The translations under genes were made by a program, and so were the position numbers. A DNA stretch of 64,000 nt from Plotosus lineatus (taxonomy: Eukaryota; Chordata; Actinopteri; Siluriformes; Plotosidae): assembly GCA_024760905.1 (NCBI GenBank), contig JALRMN010000025.1:466001-530000 (forward strand), read 5' to 3'. The stretch's first letter is position 1. Every line of letters begins with the position of its first letter. The notes beneath the pieces were generated by a model. That model was not told the origin of the DNA. It did not search any database and saw nothing but the letters and a program-made list of their open reading frames with translations. This document shows positions 20,204 through 32,460 of this stretch, piece after piece.

Positions 20204-22100
20204 AGATAGAGATGGGAAGGACGTGCAGCAAGTTAGATTGATAAAGGACAGAGAGGGAAATGTATTGACTGATGACAGAACTGTGCTGAGAAGATGGCAA
20301 GAGTACTGTAAAGAGCTGATTAATGAGGAAAATGAGAGAGAAAAAAAGAGTAGAAGAGGTGACCATTGAGGAGCAGGATGTAGCAAAGATCAGTAAGGGT
20401 GAAGTGAGGAGGGCATAAGATAAGATAAGATAAGATACAGCTTTATTAATCTCACAATGGAGGAATTCACTGTTACAGGCTCTTGAGGTACTATCAGTAG
20501 GGGGTGCAAAAATAGATACATATACAAACATACACACATACATATATATTATATAAGTAAATAAATAAATATATACATAAATAGTATAAATTAATAAACA
20601 ATAAAAGAAAAGAAAAGAAAAGAAAAGAAAAGAAGGGAGCAACTTTGTAGACTGGCCTATATTAAAGTGTATATACATTGAAGAGGATGAAGAATGGAAA
20701 GGCAGTTGGTCCTGATGATATACCTGTGGAGGTATGGAAGTGTCTAGGAGAGGTAGCAGTAGATTTTCTAACAAGAACATTCAACAAGATCTTCAAGAGT
20801 GAGCAGATGCCGGAGGAGTGGAGGAGAAGTGTGCTGGGGCCCATTTTAAAGAACAAGGGAGAGAGAGTTGTGGCAACTACAGAGGGATAAAGTTGATGAG
20901 CCATACGATGAAGTTATGGGAAAGAATATTGGAAGCTAGACTAAGGGCAGAGGTCAGCATTTGTGAACAACAGTTTGGTTTCATGCCAAGAAAGAGCACC
21001 ACAGATGCAATGTTTGCTTTGAGGATGTTAATAGAAAAGTACGGAGAAGGTCAGAGGGAGCTGCATTGTGCCTTTGTGGATCTGAAAAAGCATATGACAG
21101 GGTGCCAAGAGAAGAAATGTGGTATTGCATGAGGAAGTCTGGAGTGGCAGAGATGTATGTTAGAGTGGTGCAGGACATGTATGAGAGATGTAAGACAGTG
21201 GTGAGGTGTGCTGTCGGCGTGACTGATGAATTCAAGGTGGAGGTGGGACTGCATCAAAGGTCAGCTCTGAGCCCCTCCTTGTTTGCTATGGTGATGGACA
21301 GGCTGACAGACGAGGTGAGACAAGATTCCCCATGGACTATGATGTTTGCAGATGACATTGTGATCTGTAGCGAGAGCAGAGAACAAGTGCAGGAAAATCT
21401 AGAGAGGTGGAGGTATGCCCTGGAAAGGAGGGGAATGAAGATTAGCCTCAGTAAGACAGAATACATGTGCATAAATGACAAGGACCCAAGAGGAACGGTG
21501 AGATTACAGGGAGCAGAGATAAGGAAGGTGGAGGATTTTAAGTACATAGGCGCAACAATCCAGAGCAATGGAGAATGTGGAAAAGAGGTGAAGAAGCGTG
21601 TACAAGCTGGTTGGAATGGTTGGAGAAAAGTGTCCGGTGTGATGTGTGATAGGAGGGTATCGGCAAGAATGAAAGGAAAAGTGTACAAGACGGTGTTGAG
21701 GCCAACGATGTTGTATGGTTTAGAAATGGTGACCCTGGGGAAAAGACAGGAGGCAGAGCTGGAGGTAGCAGAGATGAAAATGTTGAAGTTCTCTTTGGGA
21801 GTAACGAGGATGGATCGGATTAGGAATTAGTACATCAGAGGGACAGTTCATGTAAGATGTTTTGGCGACAAAGTCAGAGAGGCTAGATTGTGATGGTTTG
21901 GGCATGTCCAGAGGAGGGCTAGTGAGTATATTGGTAATAGGATGCTGAGGCTGGAACTACCAGGCAGAAGGCCTAGAGGAAGACCAAAGAGATGATTCAT
22001 GGATGTGGTGAAGGAGGACATGAAGGTCGTTGGTGTAAGAGAAGAAGATGCAAAGGATCGGGTGAGATGGAGGCAGATGATTCGCTGTGGCGACCCCTGA
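20204..22100 (+). pseudogene. RTE reverse transcriptase pseudogene (copy 2)
   Basis: RT fingers LERAR..EVSICEQQFGFMPR, palm FADDIVICSESREQV (near 21350, catalytic Asp pair kept), thumb KYIGATIQSNGECG and the end MIRCGDP at 22098. Stops occur near 21829 and 21890, and frame changes near 21085. The endonuclease is absent. Confidence 0.85.
20416..20688 (-). mobile_element. Retroposon-like insertion with (GATAA)n end
   Basis: Interrupts the RTE word gagggcattgaagagg. It starts ataagataagataagata, then gctttattaatctcacaatg, a stretch common at the 3' end of fish retroposons (read on the minus strand), and ends in AT-rich and (AAAAG)n sequence. No clear long target duplication. Family not assigned. 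Confidence 0.5.
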
Positions 22101-22199
22101 AGGGAAAAGCCAAAAGGAAAAGATGTATATATAAATATATAAAATAAGTAAAAATAAAAAATATATATACATATACATCTACATGCATACACACCTACA

Positions 22200-22202
<3 letters not shown>

Positions 22203-22276
<74 letters not shown>
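22203..22276. repeat. (CA)n(TA)n microsatellite
   Basis: CA run then TA run directly before the gypsy remnant. Confidence 0.95.
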
Positions 22277-22388
22277 GTCTCATAGCACGCGTCACGCACA
22301 AGACCAAGCCGGTTAATTTCAGTCTGTCCGGGAACCACCAGGAATATTTGGAGCTGTTTGTTCTTTCTGCCCCTCTCTCTACCCCCTG

Positions 22389-23384
22389 GTGCTGGGGTGG
22401 CAACGGTTGCAGACCCACAATCCCTACACTGACTTGTGCACCCTCACCATATGCAGCTGGAGTGACTACTGTCTGCAACACTGCTTAATGGCGGCCGTAC
22501 CCTCCCAAGTTTCACAAACCCCGGTCGACCTGGCAGATCTGGACTTAGCCGGCATGCTGAAAGAATACCATGATCTGGAAGAGGTCTTCAGCAAGGACCG
22601 GGCTCGCTCATTATCTCCTCATCGATCGTACGACTGCGCCATCGACCTACTCCCAGGTTCCACGCTCCCTTCTCAGCAACTGTACAACCTCTTGAAGCCA
22701 GAGAAAGGTGCCATGGAGGCATATATTATCGAGTCACTCACTGCAGGTCTCATTCGGCCCTTCGCATCCCCGGTAGGTGCTGGGTTCTTCTTCATGGAAA
22801 ATAAAGACAAAACCCTGAGACCTTGCATTGATTACACGGGCCTGAAACATTTCACAATAAAAAACAAGTATTCTCTCCCTCTAACAGATTCAGCCTTCAC
22901 TCCTTTCCATGATGCAGCCATCTTTTCCAAGCAGGACCTAAGAAATGCCTATCAGTTAGTCCGGATTCGAGAGGGGGACGAGTGGAAGACGGCTTTCAAC
23001 ACGCCCCTGGGGCACTTTGAATACTTGGTCATGCCCATCAGACTAACCAATGCCCCGGCGGTCTTCCAAGCCCTGGTTAACGATGTGCTTAAGGACATGC
23101 TGAACCGCTTTTTATTTGTGTACCTGGACAACATCCTGATATTCTCAAAAGACCAAGATCTCCATCACGTGAGAATGGTATTGAAGAGGCTCATAGAGAA
23201 CAGTTTGTTTGTCAAAGCGGAGAAGTGCAAGTGTCATGTCCCCTCAGTCTCCTTTCTGGGGTTCATCGTGAAGAAGGATCAGATAAGACCCGATCCGGCA
23301 AAGGTGAAGGCAGTGGCGGAGTGGCCGACCCCAGGGACGCAGAAACCGCTGCAGAGGTTCCTGGGGTTCACGAACTTCTATTGA
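22389..23384 (+). pseudogene. Gypsy reverse transcriptase with altered active site
   Basis: 331 open codons covering the protease end and RT. Fingers: [20 protein letters not shown]. Palm: [16 protein letters not shown] and [16 protein letters not shown]. The catalytic box, normally YLDD, reads YLDN at about 23121-23132, so one of the two metal-binding aspartates is lost. The frame stops at a TGA after RFLGFTNFY, where intact elements continue. Confidence 0.88.
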
Positions 23385-24311
23385 CAGTTTGTGCGGGACT
23401 ACAGCCGCCTAGCGGCCCCTCTCACACAGCCTACATCACCCTAACCACCGTTCCAGTGGTCCCCAAATGCCCAGGCAGCGTTTTGACAGGCTGAAGACTA
23501 AATTTGTCAATGCGCCTGTACTGATCCACCCGGACCCCGCGCTGCAATCCGTGGTGGAAGTCGACGCCTTGAACTCGGGGGGTGGAGGCGGTTTTCTCCC
23601 AACGGTCTCCCACAGACCAGAAGCTACACCCATGCGCCTTCTTCTCCCGTCGCTTGTTTCCAGTGGAACAGAACTATGTTGTTGGGAATTGTGAGTTGCT
23701 GGCGGTGGTCTTGGTGCTCCAGGAGTGGAGGCACTGGCTGGAAGGGGCAGCCCACCCCTTCGTGGTCTTGACCGACGATAAAAACCTATCTTAGCTCTGT
23801 ACGGCCAAGAGGTTGAACTCCCGTCAGGCACGATGGTTGATCTACTTAGGGAGATTAAACTTCACACGAACATACTGACCCGGCTCCTGGAATATGAAAC
23901 CAGACGCTCTCTCCAGGCAGTTCTCCTTGGGGAAAGACACTACCATGGATGCCATCCTGCCCGCCTCCTGTATACTTGGAGCAGCTCAATGGGAGGTTGA
24001 ACGGCTACTTCAGGATGCCCATCAGGGGGAACCAGAGCCCGTCGGGTGCCCTCAAGGTTGACTATACGTTCCCCCACCAGCCAGAACCCCAGTGCTCCAG
24101 TGGGCTCACTCATCAAAATTAGCCTGCCACCCCGGAGCCCACCGAACTCTTCCTACTCCAACATCACTTCTGGTCGCCAACAATAGCAGTCGACACCAGG
24201 GAGTTTGTGGCAGCTTGTGCCACCTGTGCGCGGAGCAATTCCTCCCATCGTGCACCCACAGGTCTCCTCCAACCCTGAACAATTCCTCATCCTCCCTGGT
24301 CACACATTGCG

Positions 24312-25125
24312 GTGGATTTTGTTACGAGGTTAACCCTGTCCGAGGGCAACACAGTCATCCTGACGATGGTGGACTGGTTCTCCAAGGTGGTTCACTTCGT
24401 TGCCCTACCGAAACTCCCCTCTGCGATGAAAAACAGCTGGTCTCCTGGTCCAACATGTCTTTCCCTCCATGGCATCCCCCAGGACATCGTTTCGGACCGG
24501 GGCCCCCAGTTTGCATCTAGAGTTTAAAAAGTGTTTTGCGACACCTTTTGGAGTCTCCTGTAGCTTGACCTCCGGCTACTGTCCTCAGTCGAACGGGCAG
24601 GCAGAACAAATGAATCAAAGCCTCGGATCCTCCCTGCGCTGCTTTGCCTCCCTTCTCCCAGCCTCCTGGGCCACACACTTCCCATGGATCGAATATGCAC
24701 TAAATTTTCTGGTCTGCGCCGCCACCGGGATGGTGATCAACGATTTCCAGCCTCCCCTGTTTCCCAGCCAGGAAGTCGAAGTGGCCATTCCATCTGTCCA
24801 GGCACAGTTTCGCAGGGTCTGGAAAGAAGTACGTGCCGTCCTGGAACAAACAGTGGCCCGAAACCGGAGAATCGCTGATCATCATCGAACCCCGCATCTC
24901 CCTACACGGTCGAGAAACAAGTTTGGCTCTCCTCCCGGGACCTACCTCTGCAAGTTGACTCCAAGAAATTGTCTCCCAAGTATATCGGGCCCGATGTGAT
25001 AGAAAAAATTATAAACCCCAGCACCGTCCAACTGAAACTCCCATCCTCACTCAAAGTACACCCAGTGTTCCACGTATCCCTGATCAAGCCCGTGGTGGAA
25101 AGTCGCCCGTGGTGGGTTCAAGCTC
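24312..25125 (+). pseudogene. Gypsy integrase remnant
   Basis: The first part (24312-24527) has [10 protein letters not shown] (first Asp) and the [11 protein letters not shown] motif (second Asp). A frame change follows to GYCPQSNGQAEQMNQSL (catalytic Glu). The C-terminal part ends near 25100 with [12 protein letters not shown]. Broken by at least two frameshifts. Confidence 0.82.
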
Positions 25126-25130
25126 CACTC

Positions 25131-25507
25131 GCAACAGGCTATCACTGTCCCCCCAGTGCAGCTAACTGGGTTCTCAAAGTCAGGCCATGTCTCTCGTTGT
25201 CTATGTGTACATATAAATTCACTTCTTCACTTATCCAAAGATGTTGTTGGGGCACCTTCATGGCGAGACTTGAGCTGATTTGGCCTGGTGGAGCCCATTC
25301 CTCTCCAGGTTGTAGAAATACGCTGACGGCTTTGCAGCCTACTCTTTACGAAAGTCAGCAATGGTTCTTTTACATGCCTCTCACCATAGACAGTGTGAGA
25401 CATAGCCCGCCTTTGATAACCCAGTTAGCTGCACTGGGGGGACAGTGACAGCCCTGTGGGGACTCGAACCCCCCAACCTGCGCCCTAACCACTAGACCAC
25501 CACTGTC
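25131..25507. repeat. Two family A SINE fragments in opposite orientation
   Basis: 25140-25203 is a plus-strand body piece (gcagctaactgggttctc). 25313-25507 is a minus-strand piece with the tRNA head end (cactagaccaccactgtcc) but no RTE tail. Confidence 0.75.

Positions 25508-25509
<2 letters not shown>

Positions 25510-25592
<83 letters not shown>
25510..25592. repeat. (CT)n(TA)n microsatellite
   Basis: CT run then TA run. Confidence 0.95.
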
Positions 25593-25593
<1 letters not shown>

Positions 25594-25808
25594 CTCTCTC
25601 ATTGGCCGTCTCCCAGCATCCCGCCCCACTGACCTCCCATTGGCTAGGAGGGATGACGCTGTCGTGCCAACTTTGTTCAAGTTTGTGTGTGAACCGTGTT
25701 CATGTTTGTGTGCATTCCAACTGTATTTTATGGCTCAGGCTTTGAACCTTCCATAAACATTTGTAAGATTATAACTCTGCTAAGAAGACATGGTCAACAC
25801 ATGCCCGC
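25593..25808 (-). mobile_element. TIR transposon interior, inverted arm
   Basis: Near reverse complement of about 26662-26945 (for example ggctaggagggatgacgctg here against cagcgtcatccctcctagcc there). Part of the same family as 26348-27078. Confidence 0.65.
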
Positions 25809-25813
25809 ACACA

Positions 25814-25815
<2 letters not shown>

Positions 25816-25857
<42 letters not shown>
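25816..25857. repeat. (CA)n microsatellite
   Basis: CA run between the inverted arm and a piece related to the transposon end at 3633 (25866-25960). Confidence 0.95.
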
Positions 25858-25858
<1 letters not shown>

Positions 25859-26261
25859 TTCTGACCCTTCCCGCGAATGAAGATAATCCGCAAGTTCTGT
25901 AACCGGAAGTAAAACCCCATGTATCATATTACAGGCACAAATGATCAACCGGAAGTATGGCTTATATTCTTATCGTTTCACCCAAATGAGGATGGGTCCC
26001 TTGCCACTGTCACCGCAGGTGAGGCTCATTTGGGATATGTAGGAGTTGTCAAAAAATATTTACATTTCCTTGTAACTTTTACTATGTAAAGCTACAGTAC
26101 TTTACAATAATAGTTCAATTACCGAAATATGCTGCACCCAACACCTACACTACTTACAAATTATACCATATAATAAACTACTTTATTAAAGCATGCAAAT
26201 GGGTCTAAAGTAAATATATATTTTTTAATTGTATAATAATTAATAATAAAAATATATGCAT

Positions 26262-26302
26262 CCCTTATTATTATTATTATTATCATTAGGATTATTATTA
26301 TT

Positions 26303-26346
<44 letters not shown>
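26262..26346. repeat. (TTA)n/(AAT)n microsatellite
   Basis: Trinucleotide repeats next to the transposon start. No gene in 25960-26260, which is AT-rich. Confidence 0.95.
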
Positions 26347-26347
<1 letters not shown>

Positions 26348-26348
<1 letters not shown>

Positions 26349-26592
26349 AGTCGGCCCACTTGTTACGAAATTAATCCGTTACAGGGACTTTTTTCTGAAC
26401 CTGGAGTTTTCGTAAGTAGAGGTGCATTTTACATGTCTAACGTGTGATTTGTTCCATGGCTCCCAAGACTACTCTTTCAAAATTATAAAACTATAACTTT
26501 TAGGGTACTTACTTCATTTTGACCAAGTCTTCTTAGCAGAGATATAATCTTACAATGACCATGGCACCGGGAATCACTTTCACCGGGAATCA

Positions 26593-26665
<73 letters not shown>

Positions 26666-27078
26666 ACGCACGTGTGTTGACCATATCTTCTGAGCAGAGT
26701 TATAATCTTACAAATGTTTATGGAAGGTTTAAATCCTGAGCCATAAAATACAGTTGGAATGACACAAACATGACCACGGTTCATACAGACTTGAACAAAG
26801 TTGGAACAACAGCGTCATCCCTCCTAGCCAATGGGAGGCCAGTAGGGCGGGATGTTGAGAGATAGCCAATGGGAGGGAGCTGCATCATCCTGCCTCGCCA
26901 ATTAGAGGCCAGCAGAGCAGGAGACAGCCAATGAGAGAGCAACTTGCGCATTGTTTGAATGTTCGAATGGCGCGTTTGGCACCTTTCGTAAGAAGTTGTT
27001 TCCTATACAAAGGACAAAAATTCCGGAAAATGTTTTTCATACGCTTGATTTTTCATATTCGTAAGAAGGGGGCCGACT
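26348..27078 (+). mobile_element. TIR DNA transposon with both termini
   Basis: Left end cagtcggcccacttgttacg; right end cgtaagaagggggccgact, its inverted partner. 731 bp, containing a long (GT)n run at 26595-26664. Same family as 4683-10406. No transposase. Confidence 0.75.
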
Positions 27079-27139
27079 TTAATAATAATAATAATAATAA
27101 TAATAATAGTAATAATAATAATAATAAGTAGTAGTAGTA

Positions 27140-27402
27140 GTAGTAGTTCATTCAGTTCATTTTCTGTAACCGCTTAATCCTAATTAGGGTCGCGGGGAGG
27201 CTGGCGCCCATCCCAGCCAACTTCGGGCGAGGGCAGAGTACACCCTGGACAGCTCACCAGGCCATCGCAGGGCGGAACCACACCGACGGCTTTGCAGCCT
27301 ACTCTTGTCGAAAGTCAGCAATGGTTCTTTTACATGCCTCACACCATAGACAGTGAGAGACATGGCTGGCCTTTGATAACCCAGTTAGCTGCACTGGGGA
27401 GT
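27140..27402 (-). repeat. Family B SINE, head truncated
   Basis: The L2-like tail (gttcattttctgtaaccgct on the plus strand) and the common body to gctgcactggggag; the tRNA head is absent. (AAT)n and (TAG)n runs flank it. Confidence 0.85.
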
Positions 27403-27504
27403 AGTAGTAGTAGTAGTAATTTGTATGTGAGAAATTTGTAATATATGATAAATTATTTTGTGTGTTTATTTCTTTTTTGGGGGTTTATGGGTGTAAGTGG
27501 TCTG

Positions 27505-27512
27505 TATAAATA
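27505..27512 (+). promoter_or_regulatory. TATA box, receptor unit A
   Basis: tataaata lies 77 bases before the lost start codon. The surrounding sequence gggtgtaagtgg..cccca.c.ctacacac matches the promoter of unit C at 58496. Confidence 0.6.
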
Positions 27513-27630
27513 ACCCCACCTCTACACACAAATAAACCCGTGTACGATTTATCCAAAACATTGTATCTCAACTGATACACAATAATTCAGTTTAAATCTT
27601 TCTCGGTGTTTCTCTGTGTCATGGCTGAGT

Positions 27631-27776
27631 CACCGTAATCTTAATTACTGACAATTACATTTTCAATAATTATGTTGATTAAAAAAAAAAAAAAAAAGTT
27701 GGTTTGATACTAATCCCTTATTTATTTTTTTTATGGAGTGATGTTGTTGTTGTTAATTTTGCAGTAGTAGCAATGG

Positions 27777-27831
<55 letters not shown>

Positions 27832-29160
27832 CTTCTTCTTCTTGTTTGTGTTTTGGTTGTAAAAGTAGTGTGGAGGACCTGCTGTTTCGATAATGTGACC
27901 TTGGCTAAATTACAGCATTGCATTGTCCTTTATGAAGTCAAACATAGTAAAAACACCAGCATACTTTAAATATCTTTATTTTACAAAGTCGTTTCTTTAC
28001 ACCATGTGAAATTTAAAGAATAAAAAGTAGACAGCAACAGTTCAGGATGGAATCACCAGAATTATCTGTTTTATCAAAGCTCAGACACCAGAGTTTACCT
28101 ATAATCCTCATAAGATGAGCAAATAATAAGGTACAAATTTATGTTGCATTGATTTGATTTTGTGTGTCATGAACATTTCTCTCTCGGTTAATGACATGAG
28201 TGAGAAGGTCAAGACATGAAACACTCTTGATTTCCCCACAAAACAATGTGTCCAAGTTGGTTTTGTTGCCCTATGACTCTTCCTTCCAGGGAAAATTATT
28301 ATTCATATTTTTTTTTCTTTATAAAAAGCATTGTGTCCAAATGTCTGTATGTACATGTACACAAGGGTACCCTGTGATGATAGTGGTTTCCATTAGAGAA
28401 CTCTTATCTCAGAAGCATAACACTCTCAGACACCAAAACTTTGGCGGGGCAGCCACAATGTTATTATTACATTCCGTCATCTATTGCGTCATCAAAATGA
28501 GAAAAAAATATGATGCTGTGCTTTAACGTGCATGTGTTTTATGCAAAGCAACTTTATGCTACATTATATTTATTCAGTCATTCATTTTCTGAATCGCCTA
28601 ATCCTAAGTAGGGTTGTGAGGAGACTGGAAGCCTGTGTCAGCCAACTCTGGGTGAAGGCAGAGTACACCATAGACAACTCGCCAGGCCATCGCAGGGCAG
28701 AAACACGCTGATGGCTATGCAGCTCCTCTTTATGAGGAAAAAGTCAACAATGATTCTTTTACATGAACCTCTCACTGCAGACAGTGCGAGACATGGCTGG
28801 CCTTTGATAACCCAGTTAGTGCACTGGGAGAGAATAACAGTTTTCATCTCTTAATTTTAAGACGAAAAATTTGGATTAGTTCCTGTGCACAATGACATTG
28901 AAACACAAGTATGAAAATGGGCCTCATACATCTAAAGAAATATTGCAATAAAAATCCAACCATTTCTATCAGTAATTATTATTTACAACATACACAGTGC
29001 CTTGTTAAATGTAATTTAACAACAATTAATATTTTATAGAAAAAAATGCTTTTGTTAACTTCTGTGAAGTTCATTTGATCAACTTTGGAAAATTTTCAGA
29101 TTTTCTTTTACAGCATATAAACTGTTTATAGCAATGTATCTATGTTGGAAACATCATGTA
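27631..29160 (+). other. Intron 1 of receptor unit A
   Basis: A (GTT)n run at 27778-27830. 28200-28480 is diverged from 39850-40100 of unit B (shared words include gtacatgta and tttccatta). A head-truncated family B SINE lies at 28575-28830. No exon seen. Confidence 0.7.
28575..28832 (-). repeat. Family B SINE, head truncated
   Basis: L2-like tail (cattcattttctgaatcgcc), then the shared body to cccagttagtgcactggga. Confidence 0.8.
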
Positions 29161-29161
29161 T

Positions 29162-29289
<128 letters not shown>

Positions 29290-29293
29290 GCAG

Positions 29294-29641
29294 GTTTACT
29301 CTCAGAGACTCTGAGTTCTTTAACGTTGGAGGTAGAGGTTGGAAATAAAGTCAGTATTTGGTGCCACCATGATCTGACTGCTACAGGTTCCATCTTCTGT
29401 TATAAACACACATGTGGTTCAGTTCCTCTTCTTCTTGGGTATAAAACTTTTCGGACATCAGCTCCATCAGAACCCTGTTACTTCTTTACTGAGAGTGAGA
29501 GAATAGTGATGTCTGTTCAGGACAAGAACTCGACTCTCACCATCACTGCAGTAAATGTCTCTGATACTGGACTCTATTACTGCAGCTCCAAACCCAGAGA
29601 TAAAATGTTCTTCAGTAACTCGACGTATTTACAAGGGAAAG
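29294..29641 (+). pseudogene. Unit A V-set exon
   Basis: 348 nt, phase 1 at both ends. Besides the two Ig cysteines it has extra cysteines in KHTCGSV and SEPCYFF, shared with unit B, which may pair. The N-S-T sequon in KNSTLTI suggests glycosylation. Trp to Cys at IFCYK. Confidence 0.85.
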
Positions 29642-30002
29642 GTACATTTATGTAGAAAAGAGCTACAGTAAAAGTTGAGTGAGATGACAGAAATTGTACT
29701 TTTTTTCAGAGGAAATTAACTCACTTTCTGAGGATAAAGTAACAAGTCTGTCATTATTTTCCCATAAACACTTCTGCATATTTTCAAATTTAAATATGAT
29801 GCAAGTTTAATGATTAAAATATTTTATTTTATATTTTTCTCAGTCTCTTCTGCTGTGTTCTTCTGGTTGAATTTGGGGATTCATGTACTGAACATGATTC
29901 CTTTTACTGTCCTTAGTCTTAATATACTGAAACATATAAAGACACACAGAGGTGCATGATTATTCTAATTGTATTACATCTAATACTATATTACTATTCA
30001 TC

Positions 30003-30132
30003 AGAATCAATCAATCAATCAATCAATCAATCAACCAATCAATCAATCAATCATCCATACTTCAATAGTCAACCAGTCTATCACCCCTCAATCAATCAAT
30101 CATCGATCAATCAATCATCCATCAATCAATCC
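30003..30132. repeat. (AATC)n tandem repeat
   Basis: Imperfect aatc repeats 3' of unit A; the same repeat is at 53560-53705 in unit B. Confidence 0.95.
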
Positions 30133-30350
30133 AAATGACCAACCATCCTTATTGAATCTGTAAGACTGATGAATTGTTTTGATGTGCTTCAAATCTGCTT
30201 AAAAGAGTAAAGAAACATGCATTAACCTTATTTAAAGCATCATACTGAGATAGCGATGAGCTATTGAATGGATTCAGTTTTCCCACGACGCAAATTGGAC
30301 TAAGTGGCTTGGCAAATTATTTCTTTTGTAGTTTATGGTTGTAGTGTAAT

Positions 30351-30352
<2 letters not shown>

Positions 30353-30406
<54 letters not shown>

Positions 30407-30408
30407 TT
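30353..30408. repeat. (AAT)n microsatellite
   Basis: At the 3' side of the Rex1-like insertion; the paralogous run is at 53922-53978. Confidence 0.95.
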
Positions 30409-30810
30409 TTATGTGTTAAAACTCATCATCATTGTCATCATCATGTTCTTCCGCTTCCTCTGGGATCGGGTCGCTGGGGCACCAACCTAAGCAATGGAAT
30501 CCAGACGTCCTTCTCCACAGCCACTTCCTACAACTCTTCCGGGAAGACACCGAGGCATTCCCAGACAAGAGCAGAGACATAGTCAATCCAGCATGGTCTA
30601 GGTTGACCCCAGGGTCTCCTCCCAGTTGAACATGCCCGAAACACCACACCAGGGAGGTGTTTGGGAGACAGTCTGACCAAATGCCCAAGCCACCTCAACT
30701 GGCCCCTCTGAATGAAGAGGAGCAGTGGTTCTTTGCCAAGCTCTCCCGGATGGTAGAGCTTCTTACCTTATCTCTAAGGGAGAGCCCCGTCACAAGCTAA
30801 TTTCAGCCGC

Positions 30811-31677
30811 TTACATCTGCAATCTTGTTCTTTTGGTCACTACCCAAAGCTCGTGACCATAGGTGAGGGTTGGAATGTAGATCGACTGGTAAATTGAAAG
30901 CTTTGCCTTGCAGCTCAGCTCCTTCTTCACAACGGACTGATACTGGCTCGGTTTTACAGCAGAGGCTGGCACTATCCATTTGTTGATCTCCCACTCCATC
31001 CTTCCCTCACTCGTGAACACGACCCCAGAATACTTGAACTCTTCCACTTGGGGCAGGACCTCATTCCTGACCCAGAGTGTCCATTCCACCCTTGGCCGAG
31101 TGAGAACCATGGCCTCGGATTTGGAGGTGCAGATTTTCTTCCCGGTCATTTCGTACTTGACTATGAATCACTCCACTGAGAGCTGGAGGTCCCTGCTCAA
31201 TGAAGCCAAAAGGACAACATCATCAGCAAAAAGCAGAGACAGGATCAAATGCCCGCCAAACCAGAACCCCTCAATGCCTCGGCTGCACCTAGAAATTCTG
31301 TCCATAAAAATTATGAGCAGAATCGGTGACAAAGGACAGCCTTGGTGGATTCCAACCCTCACCGGAAACGAATTCGAGCTGTTGTCACCAATACAGACCA
31401 AACTCTGGCTCCGGTGATACAGCAATCGAATGACCCGTAGCAATGGGTTAGGAACGCCGTACTCCTGGAGCACGCCCCACAAGATAGCCTGAGGGACACG
31501 GTCGAAAGCCTTCTCCAAATCCACAAAACACAAGTGGACAGATTGGGCAAACTCCCATGCCCTTTCCAAGATCTTTTCGAACGTATAGATTTGGTCAAGA
31601 GTGCTACGGCCAGAACGAAAACCACACTGTTCCTCCTGAATCCGAGGTTTGACTATTGGTTGGATGCTCCTCTGCAT
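30811..31677 (-). pseudogene. Rex1-like RT pseudogene (unit A)
   Basis: Minus strand: QEEQCGFRSGRSTLDQIYTF, VDLEKAFDRVP, GIHQGCPLSPILLIIFMD, LFADDVVLLASLS (catalytic Asp pair kept), then thumb KYSGVVFTSEGRMEWEI and LTYGHELWVVTKR. Frame breaks near 31150 and 30994. Confidence 0.85.
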
Positions 31678-32460
31678 AGACTTTCCCGGGTAGGCTGAGG
31701 AATGTGATTCTCCAAAAATTGGAACATATCCTCCGATCCAACTTTTTAATGAGGGGGGCTACCAGCCCGGTTTTCCAATCGAGGGGTACAGCCCCGATGA
31801 CCACGCAATGTTACAGAGACATGTCAACCAAGACATGACTCTACAGCATCCAGAGCCCGAGACATTCATGGCGGATCGCGTCCACCGCCAGAGCCAGACC
31901 ACTGAGAAGCTTTTTGACTACCTCAGTGACCTCCACTCCAGTGATGGGCAGATCCCCGCCCAAACCCCCAGGGTGATGGGATTGAGGAGGTCATCAAAGT
32001 ATTTTGCATCTGCAACAGCTTCGACTGAAGCACGTTTGGCCTGCCAGTACCTGTCTGCTGCCTTGGGAGTCCAACAGACGAATGTGACTCGATTGGCCTC
32101 CTTTTTCAGCTGGACGGTCCCCTTCACTACAGGTGTCCACCACCGGGTTCAGGGGTTACTGCCATGACAAGCACTGATGACCTTCTCGCCACAGCTATGG
32201 GCTGCTGCCTCAGCTATGGAGGCATGAAACATGGCCCATTTTGGATTCCATGTCACCCGCCTCCTTGGGGACATTGTTGTATCTCTGTCAGAGGTGGGAG
32301 TCAAAGGCCTCTTGGACAGGAGGCTCCGCCAAACATTCCTAGCAGACCGTAATTACACGCTTGGACCTGCCAGGTCTGAAGGGCAGCCTCCCCCATCATT
32401 GAAGCCAGCTCATCACCAGGTGGTGAATGGTTGACAGCTCAGCTCCCCTCTTCACACGAG

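Larger units (their letters stand above)
19768..22121 (+). mobile_element. RTE LINE copy 2, 5'-truncated, with two insertions
   Basis: Starts inside the linker after the endonuclease (gacttgtatgataggttgga) and runs to the RTE 3' end at about 22121. It is interrupted by a family A SINE (19833-20186) and a (GATAA)-ended insertion (20416-20688). Confidence 0.85.
22278..25125 (+). mobile_element. Chromovirus-type Ty3/gypsy pol remnant
   Basis: Protease tail, RT, RNase H and integrase in order on the plus strand; gag and LTRs are not found. Frame breaks near 23384, 23790 and 24520. The sequence style ([14 protein letters not shown] and the end [14 protein letters not shown]) matches fish sushi-type gypsy elements; the chromodomain that would follow is missing. 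Confidence 0.85.

Noticed and set aside
19704..20780. 358-codon minus-strand frame, one of the longest in the window
   Set aside because: It is antisense to an RTE copy and a SINE; no domain, and it depends on SINE reverse strand.
30003..30132. Asn-Gln-Ser repeat protein (INQSINQS)
   Set aside because: Translation of (AATC)n; there is no gene context and the paralogous run differs in length.
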